In this document: positions 15,230 to 24,741 of the stretch, piece after piece
How the letters are laid out: each line of letters opens with the position of its first letter
Position numbering within the stretch: position 1 is the first letter of the stretch
Assembly: GCA_937891085.1 (NCBI GenBank)
Contig: CALAEY010000073.1
Coordinates: 1 to 32,978, forward strand
Length of the DNA stretch: 32,978 nucleotides
From: an uncultured Prevotellaceae bacterium
GTDB taxonomy: Bacteria > Bacteroidota > Bacteroidia > Bacteroidales > Bacteroidaceae
Direction of reading: 5' to 3'
The notes under the pieces: generated by a model
Told to the model about the DNA's origin: nothing
Databases searched by the model: none
What the model saw: the letters and a program-made list of their open reading frames with translations, nothing else
Translations under genes and position numbers: made by a program

Positions 15230-16683
15230 TTCGCATGACGTTTTCGGTCTGCGTCTATTCGTAAGAAGATAAACAGCAAGATGGTAAATCCCCAAAGTGA
15301 GGAGCCTCCGTAGCTGAAGAAAGGCAACGGGATACCTATGACGGGAGTCAAGCCCGTCACCATACCTATATTTATAAATAGATGGAACAGGAAGATACTC
15401 AACACCGAATACCCATATACCCTACCGAAAGTTGTAGGCTGTCGCTCTGCCACTACCACCAAGCGTAGAATCAATATCAAGAACAGCAACAAGACTCCAG
15501 CTGCCCCCACAAACCCTTGCTCTTCTCCGATGGTACAGAAAATAAAGTCGGTATCCTGCTCAGGCACATACTTCAGCTTGGTCTGCGTTCCGTTCAGAAA
15601 TCCTTTTCCCGTGAGTCCCCCAGAGCCGATAGCTATCATCGACTGATTGACGTTATATCCCGTACCCCGGGCGTCTTCTTCCATGCCGAGCGTCACCTTG
15701 ATGCGCACACGCTGATAGTCTTTCAGCACATCGTTGAAGAAATAATCACTGGAATAGAGGAAAGCCACAGACCCGATGGTGAATAGTCCCACGAGGAAGT
15801 AGGTCATCTTATTCTCCATGAAGGACACTACCACCAGATAGCCAACCGTGAGGACGCAAAGTCCCAGCTCTACCCAAACAAAATCGAAAGGCACCACGAA
15901 TTTCGAGACAAGGTAAGACACCACCAGCACACCAATGATGGCCGTCAGCAGATTACGAGAATGTGCCCATTTATGGGTATAGTTCCACACCAGTCCGGCT
16001 GTGAAGAAGAGGATGATAAGCAGAACGAAGAACTTTCCTGACGACGCTGAAATATCTCCCAATGGAACTTCTCCAAACTTGATGCCTACCACGAAGTAGA
16101 ACACGGCAGAAATCATACTATAGAGCACCACGCCTGGCATGCCTTCCCGATAAAGCACCAACAAGAAAGCTGAATAGACCAAAGCAGAGCCCGTTTCTTT
16201 CTGTAGGACAATGAGTATCATCGGGAATAGGATAATCGCAGCTACTCGAAGCGCATTCTTCCAGTTGTTCAATACAAAATTGTAGGTTCCCATGAATCTG
16301 GCTAAGCATAGGGCTGTGGCAAACTTGGCAAATTCGGCAGGCTGCAGGCTCACAGGACCGAAGACCAACCATGAGCGGGAGCCTTTCGTATCTGGGGCTA
16401 TAAAGATGGTGACTATCAGTAGCACCATCAGAAGGGCATAGATGAGGTAGGCAAATATCTCATAGAGGTCGTGGTCGAGCATCATGATGACGAAAGCCAA
16501 ACCGAAGGAGCAGAAAATCCAGACCAATTGTTTTCCTGCTCGGGAGTCGAAGCTGAAGAAGTCCATTTCCCCAAAGTTATAGCTGGCTCCACAAATGCTC
16601 AGCCAACCTAACGCCAAAAGAATCAGATAGAGTGCAATCGACACCCAATCTATCGTGGTCCATATACTGTCTCTCTCTTTCAC
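15226..16683 (-). CDS. rodA: SEDS-family peptidoglycan glycosyltransferase RodA
   Basis: The 485-residue polytopic inner-membrane protein polymerises glycan strands during cell elongation, paired with PBP2. About ten hydrophobic helices are visible. SEDS landmarks are KGSRSWLVFGPVSLQPAEFAKF in the first half, FCTIGEEQGFVGAAG, and the C-terminal GIPLPFFSYGGSSL, which is the family signature. It is the last gene of the purH-mre-mrd cluster and follows mrdA by 11 bases, the usual partner arrangement. Its 3' end overlaps that of gldH on the other strand, so there is no room for a terminator between the two operons. Confidence 0.96.
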   Translation of the reverse strand: MKERDSIWTTIDWVSIALYLILLALGWLSICGASYNFGEMDFFSFDSRAGKQLVWIFCSFGLAFVIMMLDHDLYEIFAYLIYALLMVLLIVTIFIAPDTKGSRSWLVFGPVSLQPAEFAKFATALCLARFMGTYNFVLNNWKNALRVAAIILFPMILIVLQKETGSALVYSAFLLVLYREGMPGVVLYSMISAVFYFVVGIKFGEVPLGDISASSGKFFVLLIILFFTAGLVWNYTHKWAHSRNLLTAIIGVLVVSYLVSKFVVPFDFVWVELGLCVLTVGYLVVVSFMENKMTYFLVGLFTIGSVAFLYSSDYFFNDVLKDYQRVRIKVTLGMEEDARGTGYNVNQSMIAIGSGGLTGKGFLNGTQTKLKYVPEQDTDFIFCTIGEEQGFVGAAGVLLLFLILILRLVVVAERQPTTFGRVYGYSVLSIFLFHLFINIGMVTGLTPVIGIPLPFFSYGGSSLWGFTILLFIFLRIDADRKRHAN

Positions 16684-16694
16684 GATGCCCCCTC

Positions 16695-18551
16695 CTATCT
16701 TGCCTCATCTCCATAGTAGATCTCCTGACTGGCAATGCGATCTGCCAGAGCCTGATTGGAAGGAGAAAGTTCACCGTGCAGATACATATCCATCATGAGG
16801 CCCCCGATAGGCACACCGAACGTGGCTCCGAAACCACCATTCTCCACATAGACGGCTATGGCAATCTCAGGGTTGTTCATCGGAGCGAAGCCCATAAACA
16901 CGGAGTGGTCCTTACCACGATTCTGAGCCGTTCCCGTTTTCCCACAAGCCTCTATCCCGGGGAGAATGCCTAAGAGCGAACGGCACGTGCCAACTGTAGC
17001 TGCAGAACGCATGCCAGCCACCACATCATCGTAGTGCCTACGCTGAATGTTGGTTGAGCGAGGGGTAACATAGATACTATCAAGCGCATTGTCCTGAATC
17101 TCCTTCACCACATGAGGCGTATAGAAATAGCCTCTGTTGGCAATGGTAGCTCCCAAGTTGGCTATCTGCAACGGCGTAGCCAGAATCTCTCCCTGACCGA
17201 TGGAGATACTGATAATGCTCAAGCCATTCCACCTGTTTCCCAAAGCCTTGGTGTAGAACTCTGAGTTGGGGATAAAGCCTCGTTGCTCACCAGGAAGGTC
17301 AGTACCAAGCCTGTAGCCAAATCCTTGATCCACCATGTGGTCTTTCCACACCGTCAAGGCTGCCTGTGGGTCTTCGTACTTGTTATTTCCCAGCATACGA
17401 TAGAGGCCCCAACAGAAATAGCCATTGCAGGAGGTTGAGATGGCCGGAATCAAAGACAAAGGCGAACCGTGTCCGTGGCATCCCACACGCAGACCTCCGA
17501 AAACAAATCCATGATAGCAAGGATATAGCGTCGTTTCTGGATCTATCACATCTTCTTCCAGGAAGGTCAGGGCTTGTGCTGTCTTAAAGGTAGACCCCGG
17601 AGGATAGGTACCCATGATGGCACGGTTCAGCAGTGGTTTTCGGTTGTCCAAAGAGAGTTCTGTGTGATTCTGCCCACGCTGACGTCCGATGAGCAACTGA
17701 GGGTCGAAGGAAGGGGCAGACACCATACAGAGCACCTCACCCGTAGAAGGCTCTATGGCAACTATTGCCCCGATCTTTCCTTGCATCAGACGCTCACCCA
17801 GCATCTGTAGGTTCATATCAATGCTCAGTTTCAGGTTCTTTCCAGGAATAGCAGGAGAATCGAACTCTCCGTCTTGATAATGTCCCTGAATCCTTCCATG
17901 CGCATCACGAAGCAGGATTTCCTCTCCCTTCTCTCCACGAAGGTATTTTTCGTACGACTTCTCTACCCCTTGCTTACCTATCAAGTCTCCACGATTATAG
18001 TAGTCGTCTTCCTCCATGTCTTTCGGAGAAACCTCAGCTACATTGCCCAGCAAATGGGCAGCAGAGTTATAATTGTATTTCCTGACCGACCTACGCAAGA
18101 TGCTGAACCCAGGGAACTTGAAAAGTTTCTCCTGAAACACACCTGTCTCTTCCTGAGAAAGCTGAGTCATAAACACCTGCTGTGTATATCTGGAGTATCC
18201 AGGATTCTTCCGTCGGTCTCTCACATTTTCCATACGCTTTAGGAACTGCTCCTTAGTGATATTCAGCGCATCGCAGAAGTCGAGCGTATCCAGCTCTGTC
18301 ACTTCATTGGGGATAAAATTGATATCGTAGGACGGTTCATCGAAAACCACCAATTCTCCGTTTCGGTCGTAGATAGCTCCTCGGGCAGGATATTGCAGAC
18401 TGTGAAGGAAGGCATTGCTGTCTGCATAAGCTTTGTACTCATCTGTCATGAGCTGCAACACCACAAGGCGTGCAATGAACACAGCCACCAATAAAACAGC
18501 AGCAGCCATGATCACATACTTTCGTTTCTCATATTCCAGATTATGCTTCAT
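16695..18551 (-). CDS. mrdA: Penicillin-binding protein 2 (elongation transpeptidase)
   Basis: The 618-residue protein crosslinks lateral-wall peptidoglycan in the periplasm. A basic N-terminus and single membrane anchor (about 11-34) are followed by the dimerisation domain with RGAIYDRNG near 57-65. The three penicillin-binding motifs are intact: SxxK as STFK (320-323), SxN as SCN (374-376) and KTG in KTGTAQ (538-543). Length agrees with PBP2 rather than PBP3. It lies between mreD (3-base gap) and rodA (11-base gap), completing the elongasome set. Confidence 0.96.
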   Translation of the reverse strand: MKHNLEYEKRKYVIMAAAVLLVAVFIARLVVLQLMTDEYKAYADSNAFLHSLQYPARGAIYDRNGELVVFDEPSYDINFIPNEVTELDTLDFCDALNITKEQFLKRMENVRDRRKNPGYSRYTQQVFMTQLSQEETGVFQEKLFKFPGFSILRRSVRKYNYNSAAHLLGNVAEVSPKDMEEDDYYNRGDLIGKQGVEKSYEKYLRGEKGEEILLRDAHGRIQGHYQDGEFDSPAIPGKNLKLSIDMNLQMLGERLMQGKIGAIVAIEPSTGEVLCMVSAPSFDPQLLIGRQRGQNHTELSLDNRKPLLNRAIMGTYPPGSTFKTAQALTFLEEDVIDPETTLYPCYHGFVFGGLRVGCHGHGSPLSLIPAISTSCNGYFCWGLYRMLGNNKYEDPQAALTVWKDHMVDQGFGYRLGTDLPGEQRGFIPNSEFYTKALGNRWNGLSIISISIGQGEILATPLQIANLGATIANRGYFYTPHVVKEIQDNALDSIYVTPRSTNIQRRHYDDVVAGMRSAATVGTCRSLLGILPGIEACGKTGTAQNRGKDHSVFMGFAPMNNPEIAIAVYVENGGFGATFGVPIGGLMMDMYLHGELSPSNQALADRIASQEIYYGDEAR

Positions 18552-18554
18552 TGC

Positions 18555-19052
18555 TTAGTTAATTGCTTTATCCACAGCCAATATCATAATGATGGTAAAC
18601 AGTGAGCATACCACTATACGGAACAGGGTTTGCAGGATGCCTACGAAGGTAAAGTACTCCAGCATCAACAGCACGGTATGGTGTAGGCATACACACAGTA
18701 CCACATACTTACAGAAAGACCAAGTTCCTATCTGCCTACGCTCTGGCACCAAATCGTCTTCTACATCACGGGGAGCAAACATCTTCAGGAAGAAGGGCTG
18801 CATGAAAGCCAGCAGGACCGTAGCAGAGGCATTCACACCCAGCGTGTTAGTAAACATGTCCATCGTCAACCCCAGCAAGAAACCTATCAAGAGAATCACA
18901 GAGCGGGGAATGCGGTATTCCATCTTCACGATGAGATAGATGTAAAGGAAAGGAGTGGCGTAGCCCAAGATATGGATACGATTGAGCACCAGCACTTGTA
19001 CGAGCACCAGTACCACAAGCCATCCCATCTTTTTGAGTATCGTCACTATCAC
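18555..19052 (-). CDS. mreD: Rod shape-determining protein MreD
   Basis: The 165-residue integral membrane protein has a short charged start (MIVTILKKMGW), several hydrophobic helices (about 9-28, 30-45, 53-72 and 75-95) and two more after residue 115. Sequence conservation in MreD is low, so the call rests on size, helix pattern and the position between mreC and mrdA. A cytoplasmic loop, FAPRDVEDDLVPERRQIGTW, separates the two halves. MreD is thought to link MreC to the PBP2/RodA pair in the inner membrane. Confidence 0.88.
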   Translation of the reverse strand: MIVTILKKMGWLVVLVLVQVLVLNRIHILGYATPFLYIYLIVKMEYRIPRSVILLIGFLLGLTMDMFTNTLGVNASATVLLAFMQPFFLKMFAPRDVEDDLVPERRQIGTWSFCKYVVLCVCLHHTVLLMLEYFTFVGILQTLFRIVVCSLFTIIMILAVDKAIN

Positions 19053-19063
19053 GTCTGTTCCTC

Positions 19064-19909
19064 CTATTCTTTCACATCGCTAATACTTTCTTCCAGAGCA
19101 TTACGTTCCTCTTTCCCAGAAGTTGCTATCACATTCACATCTTTCAGCGCTCCGAAGTTAGAAGCCAACTTCACTTTGAGTTGGAAGGAGAGTCCGTCGT
19201 TGGAGTCGGTGATATCATCCACCGTACCTACCAACATGCCCTCTGGAAATACGGTAGAGAAACCACTGGTAATGATGGTATCACCCAAGGCGAACTCAGC
19301 ATGTCGAGGCAGGTCCTTCAGATAGGCGAACTCAGGATCTTCTCCCTCCCAGTTGAGGTAGCCGAAATAGTCCTTACGCTTCACCTTACAACTAAGGTTC
19401 ATCTTCGTATTCAGCAGGGAGATCACCAATGCATAGTGCTCTGAAGCCTTATAGACGATGCCTACCACACCATTGGCATCTACCACACCCATGTCTGGCA
19501 TGATTCCTACGGCACGCCCTCTGTTCAGGGTGATGAAGTTATCCGGCTTGTGCAGCGTATTATTGATGACTCTGGCTCCTATGAAGGTAAAATTATCCCC
19601 CTCTTGGGGAATAATACGATGCAGAGAGTCTGCCAACAAATTCTTGTAGAGACTCTCTGCATATGTTGCCCTCCGTTCCAGTTCCATATTCCTACGCTGA
19701 AGGTCCTGATTGATGTCCTTCAGGTCGAGATATTCCTTGATGACGTTCTCCACGGAGTAGATACGCCCAGCCACTTCTCCAGCGGAGGTGAAAAGTACAC
19801 TTTGCTGATAGCCGTTGAATTTGAATAAGAGTACCAGACTGGCAGCTTCCAATATGAAGAAAAGAAACCAGTAATGATACCTTACCAAAAACGTCAGCAG
19901 CCTACGCAT
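19064..19909 (-). CDS. mreC: Rod shape-determining protein MreC
   Basis: The 281-residue bitopic protein has one N-terminal membrane helix (about 13-30) followed by a coiled-coil stretch (about 55-90, with LDLKDINQDLQRRNMELERR). Its periplasmic beta domains include MPDMGVVDANGVVGIVYKASEHYALVISLLN and GDTIITSGFSTVFPEGMLVGTV, the most conserved MreC segments. It scaffolds the elongasome and activates PBP2. Its ATG shares a base with the mreB stop codon (TAATG), so translation of the two is coupled. Confidence 0.95.
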   Translation of the reverse strand: MRRLLTFLVRYHYWFLFFILEAASLVLLFKFNGYQQSVLFTSAGEVAGRIYSVENVIKEYLDLKDINQDLQRRNMELERRATYAESLYKNLLADSLHRIIPQEGDNFTFIGARVINNTLHKPDNFITLNRGRAVGIMPDMGVVDANGVVGIVYKASEHYALVISLLNTKMNLSCKVKRKDYFGYLNWEGEDPEFAYLKDLPRHAEFALGDTIITSGFSTVFPEGMLVGTVDDITDSNDGLSFQLKVKLASNFGALKDVNVIATSGKEERNALEESISDVKE

Positions 19910-20928
19910 TATCTCATCAAGAAGGAGAAACGGTCTACATTCTTCAGAGCCACACCTGTACCCTTAGCCACACAGAGCAATGGGTCTTCTGCTACATGGA
20001 AAGGAATATTGATCTTCTCGCTCAGACGTCTGTCGAGTCCACGGAGCAGAGCACCACCACCTGCCAGATAGATACCGTTGTGCACGATGTCTGCATACAG
20101 TTCAGGAGGGGTATCTTCCAGGGCGTTCAGGATAGCTGTCTCTATCTTCACGATGGTCTTGTCCAGACAGTGGGCTATCTCTTGGTGGTTCACAGGCACT
20201 TCCATAGGCAATGCTGTGATGCGGTTTGGTCCGCAAACCAAGAATTCGTCCGGAGCATCCTCTCCCAAATCTGGGAGTGCTGCACCCACGTTCATCTTGA
20301 TGCGCTCTGCCATACGCTCGCCTACACGCACGTTGTGCTGACGGCTCATATAGTCCTGGATATCGTTGGTCAGCACATCACCTGCCACACGGATAGAACT
20401 GTTCTTCACGATACCACCCAGTGAGATGACGGCAATCTCCGTCGTACCACCACCGATGTCCACTACCATGTTGCCCTCTGGTGCTTCCACATCCAGGCCT
20501 ATACCGATAGCTGCAGCCATTGGCTCATAGATCAGATACACATCACGGCCACCAGCATGCTCTGCAGAATCTCGCACGGCACGAAGCTCCACCTCCGTAC
20601 TTCCGCTTGGTACGCCTATCACCATGCGGAGTGATGGAGAAAACAGACTGTGATGCCCCACCATCTTAATCAGTCCTCTGATCATCTGCTCACAGGCGTT
20701 GAAGTCTGCAATCACACCATCTCTCAACGGACGGATGGTACGGATGTTGCTGTTCTCCTTCCCCTGCATGGCCTTAGCCTTATCGCCTACAGCCATCATC
20801 TTGTCAGTACGTCTGTCCAGTGCCACCACAGAAGGCTGATTCACTACGATTTTTCCGTCTCTGATAATGATGGTATTGGCAGTACCCAAATCCATCGCTA
20901 TATCTTGCTGAAATGAAAAAAGTCCCAT
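19909..20928 (-). CDS. mreB: Rod shape-determining actin homologue MreB
   Basis: The 339-residue cytoplasmic ATPase polymerises along the inner membrane and directs lateral wall synthesis. Actin-fold nucleotide motifs are present: DIAMDLGTANTIII at about 9-22, VIADFNACEQMI near 73-84, GVPSGSTEVELRAV in the middle, VDIGGGTTEIAVISLGG (phosphate 2) and YLAGGGALLRGLDRRL near the end. The hydrophobic amphipathic start (MGLFSF) suits membrane attachment. It follows purH by 15 bases and heads the mreBCD-mrdA-rodA series. Confidence 0.97.
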   Translation of the reverse strand: MGLFSFQQDIAMDLGTANTIIIRDGKIVVNQPSVVALDRRTDKMMAVGDKAKAMQGKENSNIRTIRPLRDGVIADFNACEQMIRGLIKMVGHHSLFSPSLRMVIGVPSGSTEVELRAVRDSAEHAGGRDVYLIYEPMAAAIGIGLDVEAPEGNMVVDIGGGTTEIAVISLGGIVKNSSIRVAGDVLTNDIQDYMSRQHNVRVGERMAERIKMNVGAALPDLGEDAPDEFLVCGPNRITALPMEVPVNHQEIAHCLDKTIVKIETAILNALEDTPPELYADIVHNGIYLAGGGALLRGLDRRLSEKINIPFHVAEDPLLCVAKGTGVALKNVDRFSFLMR

Positions 20929-20943
20929 AACTGAATAATCTTT

Positions 20944-22470
20944 TTAATGTTTAAAGTGTCTAAATCCTGTGGTTACCATGCTGAGTCCATGCGCATTGGC
21001 GCAATCTACGCTCTCCTTGTCACGGATACTTCCACCAGGCTGAATCACAGCGGTGATGCCTTCCTTGGCAGCCAGTTCCACACAGTCGGGGAATGGGAAG
21101 AAGGCGTCGCTTGCCATCACAGCACCGTTCAAGTCGAAGCCGAAGCTCTTGGCTTTCTCAATGGCCTGCTTCAGGGCATCTACACGACTGGTCTGTCCCA
21201 CACCGCTGGCCAGCAGTTGCTTGCCCTTAGCCAGCACGATGGCATTTGACTTGCTCTGCTTCACGATCTTGTTGGCAAAGAGCATGTCTTCTACCTCAGC
21301 AGCCGTAGCTTGCTTCTCGGTGACAGGGGTCAGATCTTCTGGAGTCTCCTGCTTCAGGTCGCGTTCCTGCACCAATACACCGTTCAGCGTAGAGCGGAAC
21401 TGCATCTTAGGCATAACCAGAGGCTTACGCACCAAGATGATGCGGTTCTTCTTCTGATCCAGAATTTCCAGGGCATCCACATCGTAGTCAGGAGCAATGA
21501 TAACCTCAAAGAATATCTTGTTGATTTCCTCAGCAGCTGCTCTGTCTATCACAGCATTGGTCACCAGCACACCACCGAAGGCAGAAACTGGGTCGCCTGC
21601 CAAGGCGTCTTTCCACGCTTCCAAAACGGTAGGACGTGAAGCCAAGCCACAGGCGTTGTTGTGCTTCAGGATGGCAAAGGTCAGCTCATCGTCGAACTCA
21701 TCGATCAGTTCTACGGCAGCTGCAATGTCCTGCAGGTTGTTGTAGCTGATTTCCTTACCATGAATCTGGTCGAACATAGCATCCAGATCACCGAAGAAGA
21801 AGCCTTTCTGGTGAGGATTCTCTCCATAGCGGAGCACCTTACGCTGGCTCACTGCACTGCGGAAGGCACTTACCTCATCACCGTCGAAGTAGTTGAAGAT
21901 GGCAGAATCGTAGTTGGAGCTTACGCCAAAGGCTTCCTTAGCCAACCACTTACGCTCGTTGAGGGTAGTGCAGGCTCCGTGCTCCATCAGCATATCCAGC
22001 AAAGGCTGGTACTGCTGCTTGCTGGCTACGATAGCCACGTCCTTATAGTTCTTGGCAGCCGCACGAATCAGGCTGATGCCACCTATGTCTATCTTCTCGA
22101 TGATATCTGCCTCAGAAGCTCCGCTCTTCACGGTTTCCTCAAAGGGGTAGAGATCCACGATGACGAGGTCTATCTCTGGAATCTCATACTTCTGCATCTG
22201 CTCCTGGTCTTGCTCCACATCCCTACGGGCTAAGATACCTCCGAACACTTTAGGATGCAGCGTCTTTACTCTGCCTCCCAAGATGCTGGGATACGTCGTG
22301 AGGTCTTCTACTGCCTGACAAGGGCAACCCAAGCTCTCAATGAACTGACGGGTTCCGCCTGTAGAGAGGAAATTCACACCTTCTTCATGCAACTTGCTTA
22401 TAATTTCATCCAATCCATCTTTATGATAAACGGATATCAATGCGGTCTTAATTCGTTTTGTTTCCGGCAT
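20944..22470 (-). CDS. purH: Bifunctional AICAR transformylase / IMP cyclohydrolase
   Basis: The 508-residue cytosolic enzyme completes the last two steps of IMP synthesis. The N-terminal MGS-like cyclohydrolase domain shows ALISVYHKDGL and FLSTGGTRQFI (34-44) and GGRVKTLHPKVFGGIL (65-80). The transformylase domain shows RYGENPHQ (214-221) and the catalytic KHNNACG (269-275). The C-terminus carries DAFFPFPDCVE and IQPGGSIRDKE, both typical. It is the first gene of the leftward cluster with mreB, and its promoter box lies at 22522-22529. Purine synthesis and cell-shape genes would then be co-transcribed. Confidence 0.97.
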   Translation of the reverse strand: MPETKRIKTALISVYHKDGLDEIISKLHEEGVNFLSTGGTRQFIESLGCPCQAVEDLTTYPSILGGRVKTLHPKVFGGILARRDVEQDQEQMQKYEIPEIDLVIVDLYPFEETVKSGASEADIIEKIDIGGISLIRAAAKNYKDVAIVASKQQYQPLLDMLMEHGACTTLNERKWLAKEAFGVSSNYDSAIFNYFDGDEVSAFRSAVSQRKVLRYGENPHQKGFFFGDLDAMFDQIHGKEISYNNLQDIAAAVELIDEFDDELTFAILKHNNACGLASRPTVLEAWKDALAGDPVSAFGGVLVTNAVIDRAAAEEINKIFFEVIIAPDYDVDALEILDQKKNRIILVRKPLVMPKMQFRSTLNGVLVQERDLKQETPEDLTPVTEKQATAAEVEDMLFANKIVKQSKSNAIVLAKGKQLLASGVGQTSRVDALKQAIEKAKSFGFDLNGAVMASDAFFPFPDCVELAAKEGITAVIQPGGSIRDKESVDCANAHGLSMVTTGFRHFKH

Positions 22471-22521
22471 GATTGACTTATCTTTTTTTAGTTTATAGCT
22501 TCGTTAATATACATTCTCGTG

Positions 22522-22529
22522 CAAAATTA
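22522..22529 (-). promoter_or_regulatory. Promoter -7 box of the purH-mre cluster
   Basis: On the minus strand TAATTTTG is a perfect TAnnTTTG match, 52 bases before purH. No clear -33 element is seen. Between the predicted start and purH lies an A-rich stretch (AAACTAAAAAAAGATAAG) that could act as a ribosome-binding region. Confidence 0.55.
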
Positions 22530-22616
22530 CGAATATTTTATGGCATTCTCCCCATTTCCTTCAATTTTTCCATCAGAATTTTCTGCATTATCGTTTTTTA
22601 ACACTGACAGAAAGCA

Positions 22617-22652
22617 GAAGAGTCCCTCCCTCGTGTGAGGGAAGGACTCTTC
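22617..22652 (-). terminator. Strong hairpin terminator after the M13 peptidase operon
   Basis: Two 16-base arms (22617-22632 and 22637-22652) pair around a 4-base loop. The single non-Watson-Crick position becomes a G-U pair in the minus-strand transcript but a C-A mismatch on the plus strand, so the element is built for leftward transcripts. TGCTTTCTGTC follows on the minus strand. Confidence 0.8.
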
Positions 22653-22682
22653 GTGACTATTGACTATTGACCGTTCGTGACC
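22647..22682 (-). repeat. 36-base dispersed heptamer repeat, copy A
   Basis: On the minus strand this contains GGTCAAT, AGTCAAT and AGTCACG in tandem, preceded by GGTCACGAAC. It matches 31 of 36 positions with copy B at 29426-29461. It lies just after the stop of the M13 peptidase gene and runs into the terminator hairpin. Confidence 0.8.
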
Positions 22683-22686
22683 TGAA

Positions 22687-24720
22687 TCACCAAACGTTCA
22701 CGCGCTTTTCTTTCTCGATGTACATCGGATCACTTGGCTGGATGTTGAAGGCCTCATACCAAGCATCGATCTGTGGCAGGGCACCGTCTACACGCCACTT
22801 ACCCAGGGCGTGTGAGTCGCTCTTCGTACGGTTACGGATCTCAGCCTCAGTGATGTTCTGACCCCAAACAGTAGCATATGCCAAGAAGAAACGCTGCTCT
22901 GGAGTATAACCGTCCTTGTTTGGCAGTGGGGTGTTCTTAGTGGCATTCTTAAAGGCTTGGAAAGCAACCTTCAGACCACCGTGATCGGCAATGTTCTCAC
23001 CTTGTGTCAGGCTACCGTTACCGAATACGCCTGGAGTTACCTCGATGGCAGAGAAGAAGTCAACCATCACCTGTGCACGCTTCTTGAACTCATCGGCATC
23101 TGCCTCGGTCCACCAGTCTTTCAGGTTACCGTCCTTATCGTACTGACGACCCTGATCGTCGAATCCGTGGGTCATCTCATGACCGATCACCACACCGATG
23201 GCACCATAGTTGAAGGCATCGTCAGCTTCCATGTCGAAGAACGGATACTGTAGGATACCAGCAGGGAAGCAGATTTCATTGGTCGTAGGATTGTAGTATG
23301 CATTCACAGTCTGAGGTGTCATGAACCACTCGTCTCTGTCCACTGGCTTACCAAACTGGCTCATACGGTAAGCAGAGCTCCAACGGCTTACTCGCTTCGT
23401 ATTTTCCCAATAAGAGTCATTGTTGATTTCCAACTCACTGTAGTCCCTCCACTTGTCAGGATATCCAATCTTCACATAGAAGGTAGAAAGTTTCTCCAGA
23501 GCTTTGGCCTTGGTCTCATCACCCATCCATTCCAAACCACGAATACGCTCACCCAATGCTTCCTGCAGGTTGGCTACCAGCGTTTTCATACGTTCCTTAG
23601 CCTCTGCTGGGAAATACTTCTCAACGTACATCTGACCTACGCCTTCACCCAAAGCAGAACCAACTACACCTACAGCCCTACGCCAACGGGGTTGCTGCTC
23701 AGAGGTACCACGCATCACACGGCTGTTGAAGTCGAAATCTTCTTCGGCTATCTCATCGCTTAGCTTACTGGCAGCAGCGTCCACGAGCTTCCACTGCAGG
23801 TAGAGCTTCTGCTTGGCAGCAGGCAGGGTATTGATGATGTCGGCTGCTTCCTTCAGGGAGTTAGGCTGACCAACGATGATCTCCTTCACACCGTTCAGGC
23901 CCACTTCACTGAGGTAGGTGTCCCACTCGAAGGTAGGATACTGCTTCTTCAGGTCGTCCAAGCTGATCTTGTTGTAGTTGGCTTCTGGATCACGCATCTC
24001 TACGCGAGAGCGGAATGCCTTGGCCAGACGAGTCTCCACATCCATCACGATGTCACGGGTCTGCTCAGCCTTAGCCTGATCGAAACCACAGAGCATCAGC
24101 AGCTTCACCACATGGCTCTTGAAAGCTTCACGGATATGAGTAGTAGCCTCATCGTTCTCCAGATAGTAGTCACGTTGGCCCATACTAAGTCCGCCCTGAC
24201 CCATCTGTACGGCATTCACCTGACTGTCCTTGTCGTCTGCGCTCACGCCCAGTCCGAAGTAGGTGCGCACACCGATCTGAGAGAGCTGTGCCAACTTCTT
24301 ATACAGTGACTTACGGTCGGTGAAGTTGTTGATGTCTTCCAGGTCGGCCTTGATAGGCTCATAGCCGTCGTTGTTCAGCTTCACGCTGTCCATCACTACG
24401 TTATAAAGTGTACCGATCTTCTGAGCCACAGAGCCTTCAGGATTTTCCTGTGCAGCCAGTTCCTCTACGATACCACGGATGCGTACATTGTTGTCTTCAG
24501 ACAGTTTGTCGAAAGAACCAAAGCGAGAGTAAGCAGCAGGCAGAGGGTTGTTCTTCTGCCAACCACCAGTGGCATACTGGTAGAAATCGGTACCAGGAGT
24601 CACCGTTGTGTCAAAGTTCTCTAAGTGCAAACCAGAGGTCAGCTGATTCTGTCCTCCGTTGTCACAACTTGCTACCATCATACAGAGGGCTGCAAGTGGC
24701 AAAAATGTTCTCATTTTCAT
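22687..24720 (-). CDS. pepO: M13-family (neprilysin/PepO-like) zinc metallopeptidase, lipoprotein
   Basis: The 677-residue protein begins with a lipoprotein signal (MKMRTFLPLAALCMMVASC, predicted lipidated C19), so it probably acts on short peptides at the periplasmic face or cell surface. M13 landmarks are PGTDFYQYATGGW (42-54), NAYYNP (473-478, the substrate-backbone motif), the zinc-binding HEMTH (514-518) and ENIAD (575-579, third zinc ligand E575), followed by HGGL. The C-terminal SDSHALGKWRVDGALPQ matches family members. Length agrees with the bacterial norm. It is the last gene of a leftward operon with the ABC-F and ABM genes, ending in the terminator at 22617-22652. Confidence 0.96.
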   Translation of the reverse strand: MKMRTFLPLAALCMMVASCDNGGQNQLTSGLHLENFDTTVTPGTDFYQYATGGWQKNNPLPAAYSRFGSFDKLSEDNNVRIRGIVEELAAQENPEGSVAQKIGTLYNVVMDSVKLNNDGYEPIKADLEDINNFTDRKSLYKKLAQLSQIGVRTYFGLGVSADDKDSQVNAVQMGQGGLSMGQRDYYLENDEATTHIREAFKSHVVKLLMLCGFDQAKAEQTRDIVMDVETRLAKAFRSRVEMRDPEANYNKISLDDLKKQYPTFEWDTYLSEVGLNGVKEIIVGQPNSLKEAADIINTLPAAKQKLYLQWKLVDAAASKLSDEIAEEDFDFNSRVMRGTSEQQPRWRRAVGVVGSALGEGVGQMYVEKYFPAEAKERMKTLVANLQEALGERIRGLEWMGDETKAKALEKLSTFYVKIGYPDKWRDYSELEINNDSYWENTKRVSRWSSAYRMSQFGKPVDRDEWFMTPQTVNAYYNPTTNEICFPAGILQYPFFDMEADDAFNYGAIGVVIGHEMTHGFDDQGRQYDKDGNLKDWWTEADADEFKKRAQVMVDFFSAIEVTPGVFGNGSLTQGENIADHGGLKVAFQAFKNATKNTPLPNKDGYTPEQRFFLAYATVWGQNITEAEIRNRTKSDSHALGKWRVDGALPQIDAWYEAFNIQPSDPMYIEKEKRVNVW

Positions 24721-24741
24721 TTTACTTTATAATATTAAGTT

